Below are positions 21,461 through 29,962 of a DNA stretch of 64,000 bases, piece by piece. The position numbers and the translations under genes are program-made. Below the pieces are notes generated by a model. That model was not told where the DNA came from, made no database searches, and saw only the letters and a program-made list of their open reading frames with translations. Numbering within the stretch: position 1 is the first letter of the stretch; each line of letters opens with the position of its first letter. The DNA comes from Trissonchulus latispiculum (Eukaryota; Nematoda; Enoplea; Enoplida; Ironidae). Location: the NCBI GenBank assembly GCA_030248195.1, contig JASAND010017739.1:1-64000 (forward strand), in the 5' to 3' direction.

Positions 21461-21781
21461 ATGTATACTGCGCTTAAACAGCTCATTCGACTCAGCCATT
21501 ATCACAGGCGCAAATGCAGAAGGTGGCCAAAGCAAAAGATTATCATTTCGATTCCTGGTATTGGATGGCGGCGAATTTTGCAAGTTGATATGATGCTTTG
21601 CCTCGGAACAGGAAGATTTCAGCAAAGACGATTTCACAAGCCTATCAGAAGACAAGAAGCCACAAGACTCGAAAAGTCTGAAGAAGCAACAAAAGAAATG
21701 CCAAAAGAAGAAGAAATGTGTGAAGTAATACAAGAAGAAATTGACACTGACGAAATAAACTCTATGCTATGTGATGATTGA
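21461..21781 (+). CDS. Small basic/acidic protein, unrecognised
   Basis: From ATG 21461 this encodes 106 residues: a basic first half (HYHRRKCRRWPKQKIIIS, FQQRRFHKPIRR) and a strongly acidic tail (EKSEEATKEMPKEEEMCEV). The frame is open upstream to 21212, but that part overlaps the preceding gene in another frame and looks like a shadow. It sits 53 bp after the secreted protein and 67 bp before the ATPase. A DNA-condensing or scaffold role would fit the charge pattern; no family is recognised. Confidence 0.45.
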   Translation: MYTALKQLIRLSHYHRRKCRRWPKQKIIISIPGIGWRRILQVDMMLCLGTGRFQQRRFHKPIRRQEATRLEKSEEATKEMPKEEEMCEVIQEEIDTDEINSMLCDD

Positions 21782-21848
21782 TGCGTGGTATTGTCAATAA
21801 ATACTGATAAATACTGAATAATAAATACTTATATAAGCAGGTAGATAG

Positions 21849-22499
21849 ATGGAGAGAGTTAAGACGCCAAAGTTTCAGCACCCCTTTACATGTATTGTAG
21901 CGGCTCCTACTAAGGCAGGCAAGACTACATTTGTATCCCGACTGGTAGAACATGCATCAGAGATGATATCAGAACCTCCAGATAAGATCATATGGTGCTA
22001 CACTGAGTGGCAAGATGCATATGAAAACTTACCCCAAGTTGAGTTTGTCCAAGGATTGCCTGAGCTAGACACGTTAAAAACAAAGGAAACTAAATTATTG
22101 ATCCTAGATGACCTAATGAGCGAGATTAAGCGACAACCTAACCTAGTCCAGTTATTTACCCGTGGATGCCACCATTGGTCCTGTAGTGTGATAAGCATTA
22201 CCCAGGACATCTTCTACGATAGACAGCGCACAAACAGGATAAATAGTCAGTACATTGTCCTAATGAAAAATCCAGCAGATAAGCTAACTCCAATGAACCT
22301 AGCAAGGCAAATGTATCCTGGTAGAGTGAAGGGTTTTATGGAAGCGTTTGATCATGCTACTAACCGACCACACGGATATTTACTGATTGACCTAGATCAG
22401 AACACACCAGAAAAGATCCGTCTACGAGGTCATATTTTCCCCGATGATCCCTACACCGACGTATATTCCATAAAAACTCAACCTGAACAGAAAAGTTAG
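21849..22499 (+). CDS. FtsK/HerA-type genome-packaging ATPase (A32-like)
   Basis: This 216-residue protein is the Polinton/adenovirus-like virion packaging ATPase, which drives DNA into preformed capsids. Walker A is at about residues 19-26 (APTKAGKT, the Polinton-type variant). Walker B is at about 83-88 (LLILDD), followed by the sensor-like region SVISITQDIF. The C-terminus (RGHIFPDDPYTDVYSI) resembles other Polinton ATPases. Length is normal for the family and the frame is intact. It is followed after 2 bp by the pX-like gene, indicating a compact cluster on one strand. A TATA-like TTATATAAG lies about 20 bp before the ATG. Confidence 0.9.
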   Translation: MERVKTPKFQHPFTCIVAAPTKAGKTTFVSRLVEHASEMISEPPDKIIWCYTEWQDAYENLPQVEFVQGLPELDTLKTKETKLLILDDLMSEIKRQPNLVQLFTRGCHHWSCSVISITQDIFYDRQRTNRINSQYIVLMKNPADKLTPMNLARQMYPGRVKGFMEAFDHATNRPHGYLLIDLDQNTPEKIRLRGHIFPDDPYTDVYSIKTQPEQKS

Positions 22500-22501
22500 C
22501 C

Positions 22502-22837
22502 ATGGATCGTTTTGAAAGAAATATAGATACACTGCGACTATTGTGTCGTTGCAAAAGTCGTAAACAAAGAGATGCAATTATTGTTCACGGAAGTTCCGAC
22601 CTACTTAAAGCTATTTGCGATTGTGCAGAAAATATCCTCTCTGGCAACGTAAATATATCCAGTAAAGAGAAGGCCAGACTAGCAAGATACAAACACGCCC
22701 TAAGAACCCTACGCAAGAAGCGTATCAGTCTTAAGAAAAAGAAGAAGCTCATAGTGCAACACGGTGGATTTTTACCAGCTCTTCTCGGACCTATTATTGG
22801 AGTAGTGAGTGGACTGCTTGGGAATCTCATAAGATAA
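22502..22837 (+). CDS. pX-like small basic membrane-active virion protein
   Basis: The 111-residue protein has an N-terminal helical part, then a very basic stretch (RTLRKKRISLKKKKKL), then the signature IVQHGGFLPALLGPIIGVV and a glycine-rich hydrophobic end. Small Polinton/adintovirus proteins of this shape (basic arm then 'LLVQ-GGFLPLLL' hydrophobic tail) are thought to resemble adenoviral core or membrane-lytic proteins (pX/pVI). It lies directly after the ATPase. Identification is by pattern; function is inferred. Confidence 0.65.
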   Translation: MDRFERNIDTLRLLCRCKSRKQRDAIIVHGSSDLLKAICDCAENILSGNVNISSKEKARLARYKHALRTLRKKRISLKKKKKLIVQHGGFLPALLGPIIGVVSGLLGNLIR

Positions 22838-22870
22838 TAAAAACTGACACTGATAAACTAGACAGCAACG

Positions 22871-23407
22871 ATGGAATACTCAATACTAGTAAAGCCTGAC
22901 TACTTTGACGAACATAATAGGGTGTTGGAGAAGGAAGCCAGCAATGTCCTTCAGTCAAAGCTACCGTCAGATATCAAGAGTAAACTGTTTAAGCAGGCAG
23001 ACTACAGGCGTCGAATACTGCGAGACAAGCCTCTGGAGTTGTCATTGAAGTCACCTGCAAGGCCAGATATAGTATCGACCTTACCTCCAACATTACAACA
23101 GAAAGGTCGCCAGCTAATTGAACATATCATGAACATACCTGGACTTAAGGTTAACAGCAGAGGAGAAATAGAGTATCATGGTCAACCAATTGTAGGCTCG
23201 CGAATATACGACCTCATTCACGACTTCATTCGCAACAGACCCAGTCAACCGCCCGCTATTGGATGGCAAACATTAGCAAAAGCATTAAGGGACAGTAATG
23301 TGCCCCGAGAACTGGTCGGAAATCAACAACGTTGGCAGTACATAAGTACACAAACAGGTCAAGGAATCAGGACAGCCCTCAAGAGGTTAAAATGGAGACG
23401 ACACTAG
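22871..23407 (+). CDS. Conserved Polinton protein of unknown function
   Basis: This 178-residue protein has the layout seen in a small Polinton protein usually encoded beside the ATPase and integrase: a helical N-terminus, LIEHIMNIPGLKVNSRGEIE, GQPIVGSRIYDLIHDFI, then GWQTLAKALRDSNVPRELVGN and a basic C-terminus (ALKRLKWRRH). The stretch 'L..SNVPR.L.GN' is typical of this family. Its role is unknown; a virion or assembly protein is likely from context. The 3' end overlaps the start of the integrase by 16 bp. Confidence 0.65.
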   Translation: MEYSILVKPDYFDEHNRVLEKEASNVLQSKLPSDIKSKLFKQADYRRRILRDKPLELSLKSPARPDIVSTLPPTLQQKGRQLIEHIMNIPGLKVNSRGEIEYHGQPIVGSRIYDLIHDFIRNRPSQPPAIGWQTLAKALRDSNVPRELVGNQQRWQYISTQTGQGIRTALKRLKWRRH

Positions 23408-24509
23408 AAAACAATGCTAATGGTAATGCTAATAATGGTAATGACAATAGGACTAATACAACTTTGGAAAAGCTTTACTATGACCCTCAAAGTCCTGCAG
23501 CATTCGGTGGAATTGATCGGGTCTACCAGGAAGCGAAAAAGCATGGAATCTCCAAGTCCAAGGTCAGTCGGTGGTTGGAGAAACAGTACACTTACAGCAT
23601 TCACAAACCAGTTAGACACAGATTCCCAACGCGGAGGTATCAAGTGGCAGGTATCGATGACTTATGGCAAATAGACCTGGCAGATATGGTATCAATAGCA
23701 GAGAAAAATGACGGCTACAAGTACCTATTCAACTGTATTGACGTCTTCTCCAAGTATGCATGGGTGATCCCAGTTAAAAGCAAGGGTGGTCAAGAGATGA
23801 CTAGAGCTTTTCGTGAAATACTGGCAGATGGCAGACGACCACAACACTACAGTCAGACAGAGGTAAAGAGTTTCTCAACAAAGATTTCCAGTCACTCCTC
23901 AAGGCGAACCACATCAACTTCTATACGTGCAATAATCCAGTGATCAAGTGTAGTCTGGTTGAACGATTCAATCGCACTATTAAGACAAAGATATGGAAAT
24001 ACTTTACCAAGACCAGATCGTACAGGTACATTGACGACCTCCCTCAACTCGTCGAAGGCTACAACAATGCTCGCCACAGGAGTATTCGTATGACACCAGT
24101 GGAAGCGTCAAGGCCTGAAAATATGGAGGATGTCAGAGCAGCACTACAACCAGAAACTCCTACACCAACTAAATTGCGGGTCGGAGATATGGTCCGAATC
24201 AGTAAGACTAAAGGTCTGTTTGAAAAGGGGTATTTGCCTAACTGGTCAGAAGAATTGTTCCGCATTCGAAAAGTTAGCAATGGTATGTACCTCTTGGAAG
24301 ACTATGGTGGCGAAGAGGTGATCGGTGGTTTCTATGAACCTGAGGTACAAAAGGTTGATGAACCAGACACATATTGGGTAGAAAAGGTAATAAAAACAAG
24401 ACATCGAAAGGGTCGTAAAGAGTATTTTGTCAAGTGGCTTGGATACCCTGACAAGTTCAACAGTTGGATAACTGAAGGCAATGGATTTCTACCTATACCT
24501 ACCCAGTAA
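23392..24509 (+). pseudogene. Polinton retroviral-type integrase with chromodomain, single frameshift
   Basis: This is an rve-superfamily DDE integrase followed by a C-terminal chromodomain; it makes the 6-bp target duplication. An N-terminal helix-turn-helix-like part (GGIDRVYQEAKKHGISKSKV) leads to DLWQIDLADM (first catalytic Asp) and FNCIDVFSKYAWVIP. Near 23847-23853 one base appears to be missing, so the first frame ends at 23943. The second frame carries the second Asp region (SDRGKEF) and the catalytic Glu in CSLVERFNRTIK, spaced about 35 residues apart. A chromodomain follows (YWVEKVIKTRHRKGRKEYFV then KWLGYPDKFNSWI). All three acidic residues survive. Unless the shift is a sequencing error, this copy cannot make full-length integrase. 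Start chosen at ATG 23392. Confidence 0.9.
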
Positions 24510-25245
24510 TACTGGTGACTATGCAACAAACAAACTTCACAATTTCCGTGTCAAACTTCCTCATCGAGTAGACCTTGAAGGTGAATGGGAGGTAGCACTC
24601 GTGGAACTAGGATATCCGGTTACCTGGTTCAATGTGGGAAATGAACAGGATGCAAAGATTAGGGTGAGAGTCGGAAAGAAAACATTCAAGGGTCATATAC
24701 CTCTAAACAACTATGAATCTGTCCATCAGTTGTGCGATGCCATTAACTATACCCTTGAACTGACCAAGAAAATAAATTGTGAATTGGCATATGATGAATT
24801 GCATCGACGAGTTGGCCTTAAACCTACCACTCTGGATGAAGAACCTGACTTTAAAGCACTCCATTTCAGTCCACAATTAAAATACATGCTGGGTTTTGCA
24901 GATACCAAGGTTGTCCCAAAACAGAAGACTGAATCGCCACCCAGGTATGCCGTAGCCAAAGGAGCTCCTGATCTAAAGGGTGGTCTCTATTCCCTATTCA
25001 TCTACTGTGATGTAGTTGCACCGCAAATGATCGGAAACACTATAGCAACAATCATTCGTGTTGTCAGCATTGAAGGACGCCATAATGATACTATTGATCG
25101 GATATTCAATAATCCTCACTATATACCAGTGCTAAGAAAAGAGTTTGACAGCATTGAGATACATATAAAGGACGATCACGGAAAGGCGGTAGAGTTTGAA
25201 TACGGAAAGGTCTTTGCAAAACTACATTTCCGCAAACGACGATGA
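24481..25245 (+). CDS. Penton-like minor capsid protein, paralogue 1
   Basis: The 254-residue protein begins MDFYLYLPSNTGDYATNKLH and has VDLEGEWEVALVELGYP, the typical N-terminus of the Polinton minor capsid (single jelly-roll, penton) protein. Its C-terminal half ends with FEYGKVFAKLHFRKRR. It would sit at capsid vertices. It overlaps the chromodomain end of integrase by 29 bp and overlaps the next gene by ATGA. The next gene is clearly related, so this element has two tandem copies. Confidence 0.8.
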   Translation: MDFYLYLPSNTGDYATNKLHNFRVKLPHRVDLEGEWEVALVELGYPVTWFNVGNEQDAKIRVRVGKKTFKGHIPLNNYESVHQLCDAINYTLELTKKINCELAYDELHRRVGLKPTTLDEEPDFKALHFSPQLKYMLGFADTKVVPKQKTESPPRYAVAKGAPDLKGGLYSLFIYCDVVAPQMIGNTIATIIRVVSIEGRHNDTIDRIFNNPHYIPVLRKEFDSIEIHIKDDHGKAVEFEYGKVFAKLHFRKRR

Positions 25246-26036
25246 TTCTATACCTTACAGGGAGCAGTGGTGAGTTTGAGACTCAATTGGCTCATCCACT
25301 ACATTTACATGGCAGGTGGTCAGTTGCAATGATTGACTTTATCTATCCTCACACCTGGAAAGCCATTAATTCTAGTGCAGACACATTCATCATAGTCCTG
25401 TTTGATGACAAATTACGAAAGGTGGCCAATATACCCAGGCGAAGATACTTTAACCTCCACGACCTAATGAATACCATGAACCTCACCATTCAGTCTATGC
25501 TCAATGAACGTCAGGAATCACCTCCTATACGTTTCGTCTATGATCAGGAAAAGGATAGGGTTTACCTAGACTTATACGAGAATCCAGAACACCTTGAAAG
25601 ACCTAACTTTGGTTTTGTTCAGTTTGCTCCTACCATTGTACGCATGCTTGGCTTCGACTCTCAGAAATTCAGCGTTGAGCCAGTAGATAATGTGAATAGG
25701 GATGCCGTTAGGAGTAAGAAGTTCTACGCACAACGTCCACCCTGCCTCAACTACCACTATCTTCAAGTCCATTGTGATATCGTGAAAGAACAACTGATTG
25801 GCACGACTGCCGGTAATATACTAGCAGTGGTAAAGGCAGGTGAAGAGTATGGTAATACAATTCAACACTCTCCTGAACCCCACTACGTTCCTGTGAATAA
25901 GCATGTGATCAATAGCATTAAAGTCCATATAAACAATCATATTGGTAGGAGAGTTCATTTTGATTATGGTAGTATAGTTATAAAGCTTCACTTCCAGAAA
26001 GACACTGAGGACGAGATATCATCCAGAAACCGTTGA
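25242..26036 (+). CDS. Penton-like minor capsid protein, paralogue 2
   Basis: The 264-residue protein aligns with its upstream neighbour along the whole length: LHLHGRWSVAMIDFIYPHTW at the start, LIGTTAGNILAVV in the middle and VHFDYGSIVIKLHFQK at the end, in matching positions. The two are diverged but collinear, indicating an old tandem duplication. Translation probably couples through the ATGA overlap at 25242. One paralogue may have become a vertex or spike-bearing variant; this is inference. Confidence 0.7.
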   Translation: MILYLTGSSGEFETQLAHPLHLHGRWSVAMIDFIYPHTWKAINSSADTFIIVLFDDKLRKVANIPRRRYFNLHDLMNTMNLTIQSMLNERQESPPIRFVYDQEKDRVYLDLYENPEHLERPNFGFVQFAPTIVRMLGFDSQKFSVEPVDNVNRDAVRSKKFYAQRPPCLNYHYLQVHCDIVKEQLIGTTAGNILAVVKAGEEYGNTIQHSPEPHYVPVNKHVINSIKVHINNHIGRRVHFDYGSIVIKLHFQKDTEDEISSRNR

Positions 26037-26391
26037 AGACTGGCACCTACACCTAGTTCAGACAGGTTCTGGTTTCTATGCCAGTCAGCGGTATCAGAGA
26101 GGAGATGGATTAGGCAGTCTTTTGAGAGGGATTGGTAGGTTTATTTGGCCAGTCATACGCCGCGTTGGTATGGAGGCAGGTAGACAGGCCTTTCAGATTG
26201 CAGGAGACGTAGCCAGGGATTACCTAAACAGAGGAGAGGATCCAAAAGAGTCACTGAAACGGCATGGGAAGGCAGCCATCGGGCGTCTACTTGAGAACAG
26301 TGGGAAGGCAATACAGCAAGGTGAAGGTATTGGATCTAGACCATATAGACGACGAGTTAAGAGACTAAAGCGTGACATCTACAGCCCATAA
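25984..26391 (+). CDS. Polinton pVI/pX-like basic protein without an in-frame ATG
   Basis: The open frame from 25984 to the TAA at 26391 encodes GSGFYASQRYQRGDGLGSLL, then a helical, glycine-rich and basic protein (RRVGMEAGRQAFQIAGDVAR, SRPYRRRVKRLKRD). 'FY.SQRYQRG.G.GS' followed by amphipathic helices is a recurring Polinton protein just upstream of the major capsid gene, comparable to adenoviral capsid-associated proteins. There is no ATG in frame between the upstream stop (25981) and this region; the first candidate start would be TTG at 26122, inside the conserved part. The true start may be lost, non-AUG, or created by a frameshift from the overlapping paralogue 2. Confidence 0.6.
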   Translation, partial: SFTSRKTLRTRYHPETVEDWHLHLVQTGSGFYASQRYQRGDGLGSLLRGIGRFIWPVIRRVGMEAGRQAFQIAGDVARDYLNRGEDPKESLKRHGKAAIGRLLENSGKAIQQGEGIGSRPYRRRVKRLKRDIYSP

Positions 26392-26421
26392 AAACCCACC
26401 ACCGTATGTAATCATGATAAT

Positions 26422-27759
26422 ATGCTAACAATCACTTCAATGGCTAAACAGGTTGATGAAAAGTCTATGCCGGGCTTTAAGTCCGAAATGGATCTCTTCT
26501 CACTACCTCCTACTCAGGTTAGTGTGGAGAGTGGTTATATGGCAGAAATATATCCCCTAAATCCTGTAACTAGTAATGGACCATACCTATTCCTAGTACC
26601 AAAGGATTCCTACATGCTTGACCTGAACCGGAACTACCTATACCTAAAGTTAAGGATTACTGATAGTGATGGGAAGGCAGTAGCAAAGGCAGCCGATGGT
26701 AGCATTTCAGTAGCACCCATCAATTTGCTAGCAAAGACATTCATTAGGCGACTAGTGGTCAAACTATCCGATAAGGAAATTTACAATAGTGGAGACCTTT
26801 ATCACTATGGAGCGTATCTAGAGACTATTGCCAACTTTGGAAAAGAAGCAAAAACGTCTCACCTACAGAGCAATCTATTTGCAAAGGACAGTGATTTCAA
26901 CGATATCTCCACTACTGCAGCTAAGCATAGAGGGATTCCATTCACTGATGGTCGATATGTAGTGGTGGCAGGACCTTTACACTGCGACCTGTTCAAGCAA
27001 GATCGATACCTTCTGAGTGAGTGTCAGTTGAGTCTAGAATTACACCGTAACAGTGACGACATACTACTACAGTCAGCAACCAGTGGTTATAAGATTGTTG
27101 TAGACGATATCCGATGGTGTGTATGGAAAGTAAAGCCTCAAGACTCTCTTACCATGGCAATTGAGGGTGTACTAAGAGATCACGAGACAGCAAAGTATCC
27201 TATCAGAAGGACTAAACTGGTCACTAGGCATATCGCACCTGGAGTACAAACAGTAGTAGAAAATTCAGTATTCACTGGTCAACTCCCTAGGAGGGTCTTA
27301 GTGGCAATGGTCAAGTCAGAGGCATTCAATGGTAGCCAGAAGCATAACCCACTTGAATTCCAACACTGTAATATCAATGAGATTGCCCTCAAGTATGGTG
27401 ACGAGTTTGTACCAAAACAACCAATGAAGATGGCTTGGGACAAGTTCCAGTACACGATGCCTTTCATATACCTCTACGAAGGCAACGATATGGCAGGATC
27501 AACTAAGGGTGCAGATATTTCCTACGAAGATTTTGGTAAGGGATACACTATATTTGCCTTTGACCTGACACCAGACAACGTAGACACTGGAGCAATGCAA
27601 CTCATCCGGGAAGGAGACGTATCACTAAGGATGCAACTGGAGAAGGCCCTCCCTTCAGCAACTTATCCTCAAGGTGTCGAAATCATTATATACGGGGAAT
27701 TTGATAACCTCATATCAATAGACTACAATCGGACGCCATTCTTTGACTATGCACTATGA
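26422..27759 (+). CDS. Major capsid protein, double jelly-roll (Polinton PY)
   Basis: The 445-residue protein is the Polinton major capsid protein. It begins with the signature SEMDLFSLPPTQVSVESG and continues with LDLNRNYLYLKLRI and PINLLAKTFIRRLVVKLS. It ends with VEIIIYGEFDNLISIDYNRT, matching the family's last jelly-roll strand region. Trimers of this fold form the facets of icosahedral virus particles. Length is normal and the frame is intact. ATG 26422 is used; an ATG at 26440 (MAKQ) is an alternative. The stop overlaps the protease start as ATGA. Confidence 0.95.
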   Translation: MLTITSMAKQVDEKSMPGFKSEMDLFSLPPTQVSVESGYMAEIYPLNPVTSNGPYLFLVPKDSYMLDLNRNYLYLKLRITDSDGKAVAKAADGSISVAPINLLAKTFIRRLVVKLSDKEIYNSGDLYHYGAYLETIANFGKEAKTSHLQSNLFAKDSDFNDISTTAAKHRGIPFTDGRYVVVAGPLHCDLFKQDRYLLSECQLSLELHRNSDDILLQSATSGYKIVVDDIRWCVWKVKPQDSLTMAIEGVLRDHETAKYPIRRTKLVTRHIAPGVQTVVENSVFTGQLPRRVLVAMVKSEAFNGSQKHNPLEFQHCNINEIALKYGDEFVPKQPMKMAWDKFQYTMPFIYLYEGNDMAGSTKGADISYEDFGKGYTIFAFDLTPDNVDTGAMQLIREGDVSLRMQLEKALPSATYPQGVEIIIYGEFDNLISIDYNRTPFFDYAL

Positions 27760-28229
27760 ACACCCAGGAAATCTACCAGACTCTAATAAAGGATTGTCGA
27801 ATTCCCCTCCTTGGAGTATTTCCATGTGATGAACTACCACCATACCGCCCTGGATGTCTTGTTGCTAACACTGATGAAGCCAACCAACCTGGAGAACACT
27901 GGGTTGCAATGTGGTTAGAGGATAATGGAGTCGAATATTTTGACAGCTACGGACTACCACCTTTACTATTCACTGACTTCATTGGCAATAGGCAATTACA
28001 GTATAACGGCATTCAGCTACAAGACTTCACTACTGATGTTTGTGGAGAGTACTGTATCTACTTCCTTCATCACCGAGCTAGAGGCAGATCATTGGAATCC
28101 ATTGTCAACTATCTCAGGAAACGCAGTGACACTAATGATAACATTGTCAAGAACTATGTTGATAGACTACGAGTAAGACTATCTCCAACTCCAAAATGTC
28201 AGAAATCCCATAAAAAGTACCAACAATAA
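27756..28229 (+). CDS. Adenain-type cysteine protease (maturation protease)
   Basis: The 157-residue protein is a C5-type (adenovirus protease-like) cysteine peptidase that trims capsid precursors. The catalytic residues are visible in order: His48 in GEHWVAMW, Asp63 in EYFDSYGLPP, the oxyanion Gln89 in LQDFTTDVCGEYCIYF and Cys96 in the same segment. The C-terminus is basic (KCQKSHKKYQQ). Start codon ATG overlaps the stop of the major capsid gene by four bases. It appears intact. Confidence 0.93.
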   Translation: MNTQEIYQTLIKDCRIPLLGVFPCDELPPYRPGCLVANTDEANQPGEHWVAMWLEDNGVEYFDSYGLPPLLFTDFIGNRQLQYNGIQLQDFTTDVCGEYCIYFLHHRARGRSLESIVNYLRKRSDTNDNIVKNYVDRLRVRLSPTPKCQKSHKKYQQ

Positions 28230-28254
28230 GTTATTGAATAAACGGATAGACAAC

Positions 28255-28599
28255 ATGTTCCAACTAATACTAGTGACCCTTTTTACCGTAGTGTCTTCAA
28301 TTAACATTACGGAGACAGAGTACGGTATTGAACTAACCCACAACAATGCTACTACACTATTGGCCACTGATAATCTTTACCATCACTTGGCAGATTGCAG
28401 TCTACATCTGTGTAGAGAAACTGAGCTCAGCCATCGAACAAACACTTGTCCCTATGTTGAATGGGACCAATGTTGGGAGTATTGCTATGATAACAGAAGA
28501 CGTCTACAGTCCATTCATGACAAGATGACCGACTTCAAAATAGACAACACCAGTGACCTCAGCTATTTGCGTGGTGCACTCAGGGAATATTATCAGTAA
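28255..28599 (+). CDS. Small secreted cysteine protein (Polinton accessory, member 2)
   Basis: From ATG 28255 a signal peptide (MFQLILVTLFTVVSSINI) precedes an ectodomain of about 95 residues with NxT sequons (NIT, NAT, and NTS near the end). Its cysteines read C-x4-C-x11-CPY-x9-C (DCSLHLC then TCPYVEWDQCWEYCYDNRRR). This matches the spacing in the protein at 21043-21408, including the CPY and the following C-x-D/N-x2-R element, despite little other identity. It is the last gene before the right terminal repeat. It may be secreted or, lacking an obvious second transmembrane helix, lumenal. Function unknown. Confidence 0.6.
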   Translation: MFQLILVTLFTVVSSINITETEYGIELTHNNATTLLATDNLYHHLADCSLHLCRETELSHRTNTCPYVEWDQCWEYCYDNRRRLQSIHDKMTDFKIDNTSDLSYLRGALREYYQ

Positions 28600-28984
28600 A
28601 CTAATGTTGTATAATGTATGTTCAATACATTTCGTATGTATCAATGTTTGGAAGATGAACGTTTATTAAAGTCAGTGTTTTGCAAAATCTAAATTTATAA
28701 AAGCAACCTTTTGTAATATCGCCATTTTAAAATGTCAGCTTTTTTCAAACAAATGTACTGCTAACTTCATGGAGTAATGGTAAATATAAACTAATTTATT
28801 TGTTGTTTGTTGCTTCACGAAATTCAAATCTGTTGCATTTCCTTATTACTAATGTTTTAATCTGACCTAACGTTTTGTCTACCTAACTTTTTCCTATTGT
28901 TTCCCGAAGAACTAACTCCTTTACGATTTATTTACATGTATTATTTACATACAGTAACTGTCATTTGCACACACCGTATCCACA

Positions 28985-29278
28985 TCAACCAATGGGATAA
29001 TATAGCATACAGTACACAGTTACTAACATATTTGTTACGCTGTCAACAACATATTTCGAATTAGGGCGTTGTTGTTGTGCCCACTCAAGTACATCCATGC
29101 CTTCAATGTCATCAATGAGTTTAGTCAAGTCTTTTCTGTTGCCAATTAGTCTAGGCATCTCGAACAGGTTGGTGTTGTTGCTTGCATAGTAGTATATCTG
29201 TTCGTCAGTTGTTTTGTCTCTGAGGATGAATCCGAATGATATGCTCCATTTCCCTTTGTACTGCTGATTAAGGAATAG
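28985..29278 (-). pseudogene. Truncated N-terminal segment resembling protein-primed DNA polymerase B, out of frame with the zinc-finger gene
   Basis: On the - strand an open frame of about 95 codons runs to TGA at 28985. It contains KWSISFGFILRDKTT, YYYASNNTNLFEMPRLI and VLEWAQQQRPNSKYVVDSVT, ending YYPIG. From memory of the family, Polinton polymerase B N-termini carry an 'FG(F/Y)IL', 'RYY...N', 'VLE..RQQRPNSKW' pattern like this, upstream of the exonuclease and polymerase domains. It directly continues the zinc-finger gene but in another frame, displaced by a 13-bp tandem duplication (29279-29304). No exonuclease or polymerase motifs follow. The polymerase identity is an inference; that this segment was once one gene with the fingers is well supported by the duplication. 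Confidence 0.6.
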
Positions 29279-29833
29279 GTTTAGGTTGTCTGTTTAGGTT
29301 GTCTCCAATCGTATCTAGCCCTTCCAAGCGGAAGTTGTAAGTTCGCATGAATTTCTTCGTCATGTGGTGATGGGTACGAATTCTTGCCCAATTCCTGGCG
29401 TAGATGTCATCCTGAACGGGTGGTTCAACTGGATCTTCAGGAAGTGACCCTTCTGACATTTCTTCTGCCGGTGGTTGTTCGGGTGTTTGAGTCGGAGGCT
29501 GTTCCGGTGGTTGTTGAGGCTCTGTTGGTTGTCGTTGTTGTTTCGATGCTGGTTGTTGTACGCAGGTGTGTTCCGTGAGGTAGGCTTTCCGGAGAAAGTT
29601 TCTCCCACATTGATCGCATCGATGAGTGTTTGACTCGCCATGTTGTTCTTTCATGTGTCTGTTCAAGTTTTTCAACAGCGAGAATGTCTGATAACATTCG
29701 GAGCACATGCGATCATTCTTCCTGGGGAACAAGGTACGGTACTCCATTCGATGTTTCTTCCGAAGGTGTCTCTGCAGATTGTATAGTAATGTGAATCGTT
29801 GCTGGCACAGGGGACACATAGGCTGCTGAGTAT
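29268..29833 (-). CDS. C2H2 zinc-finger protein in the right terminal repeat, exon 2 (longer copy)
   Basis: After the acceptor (intron side TTTATTTCAG) the frame encodes DTQQPMCPLCQQRFTLLYN and fingers CPLC...HLRKKH, CSEC...HMKEQH and CDQC...HTC. A Gln/Pro-rich linker leads to QDDIYARNWARIRTHHHMTK and FRLEGLDTIGDNL. It then runs off frame at a 13-bp tandem duplication and stops at 29268. The left copy lacks everything after QDDIY. The fused layout, fingers then a polymerase-like N-terminal segment, suggests the ancestral gene was a zinc-finger-tailed polymerase B or a related replication protein now reduced to its N-terminus. It is transcribed inwards from the right end. Confidence 0.8.
29279..29304. 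repeat. 13-bp tandem duplication that shifts the zinc-finger gene out of frame
   Basis: GTTTAGGTTGTCT occurs twice head to tail. A single copy would keep the zinc-finger frame and the polymerase-like frame continuous, so the duplication explains the break without other changes. Confidence 0.85.
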
Positions 29834-29940
29834 CTGAAATAAAAATTGGTAGTCACAGAATTTCTATCATTTATCCAAATACATTACATTCAATACTACC
29901 AATATACATTCAAAGCACTTTTGCATTTAAAGAGACTTAC

Positions 29941-29962
29941 CACTTGCACCTTCTGCTGACAT
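29941..29962 (-). CDS. C2H2 zinc-finger protein, right copy, exon 1
   Basis: It encodes MSAEGAS with one base of the next codon and donor G|GTAAGT, identical to the left copy. The intron of 107 bp (29834-29940) ends TTTATTTCAG. Conservation of the exon, donor and acceptor in both terminal repeats supports real splicing. Confidence 0.75.

Noticed and set aside
22838..28260. A common TAAAAA(C/G) late-promoter word before several Polinton genes
   Set aside because: The word is short, coincides with stop codons or coding sequence, and is expected by chance in A+T-rich DNA.
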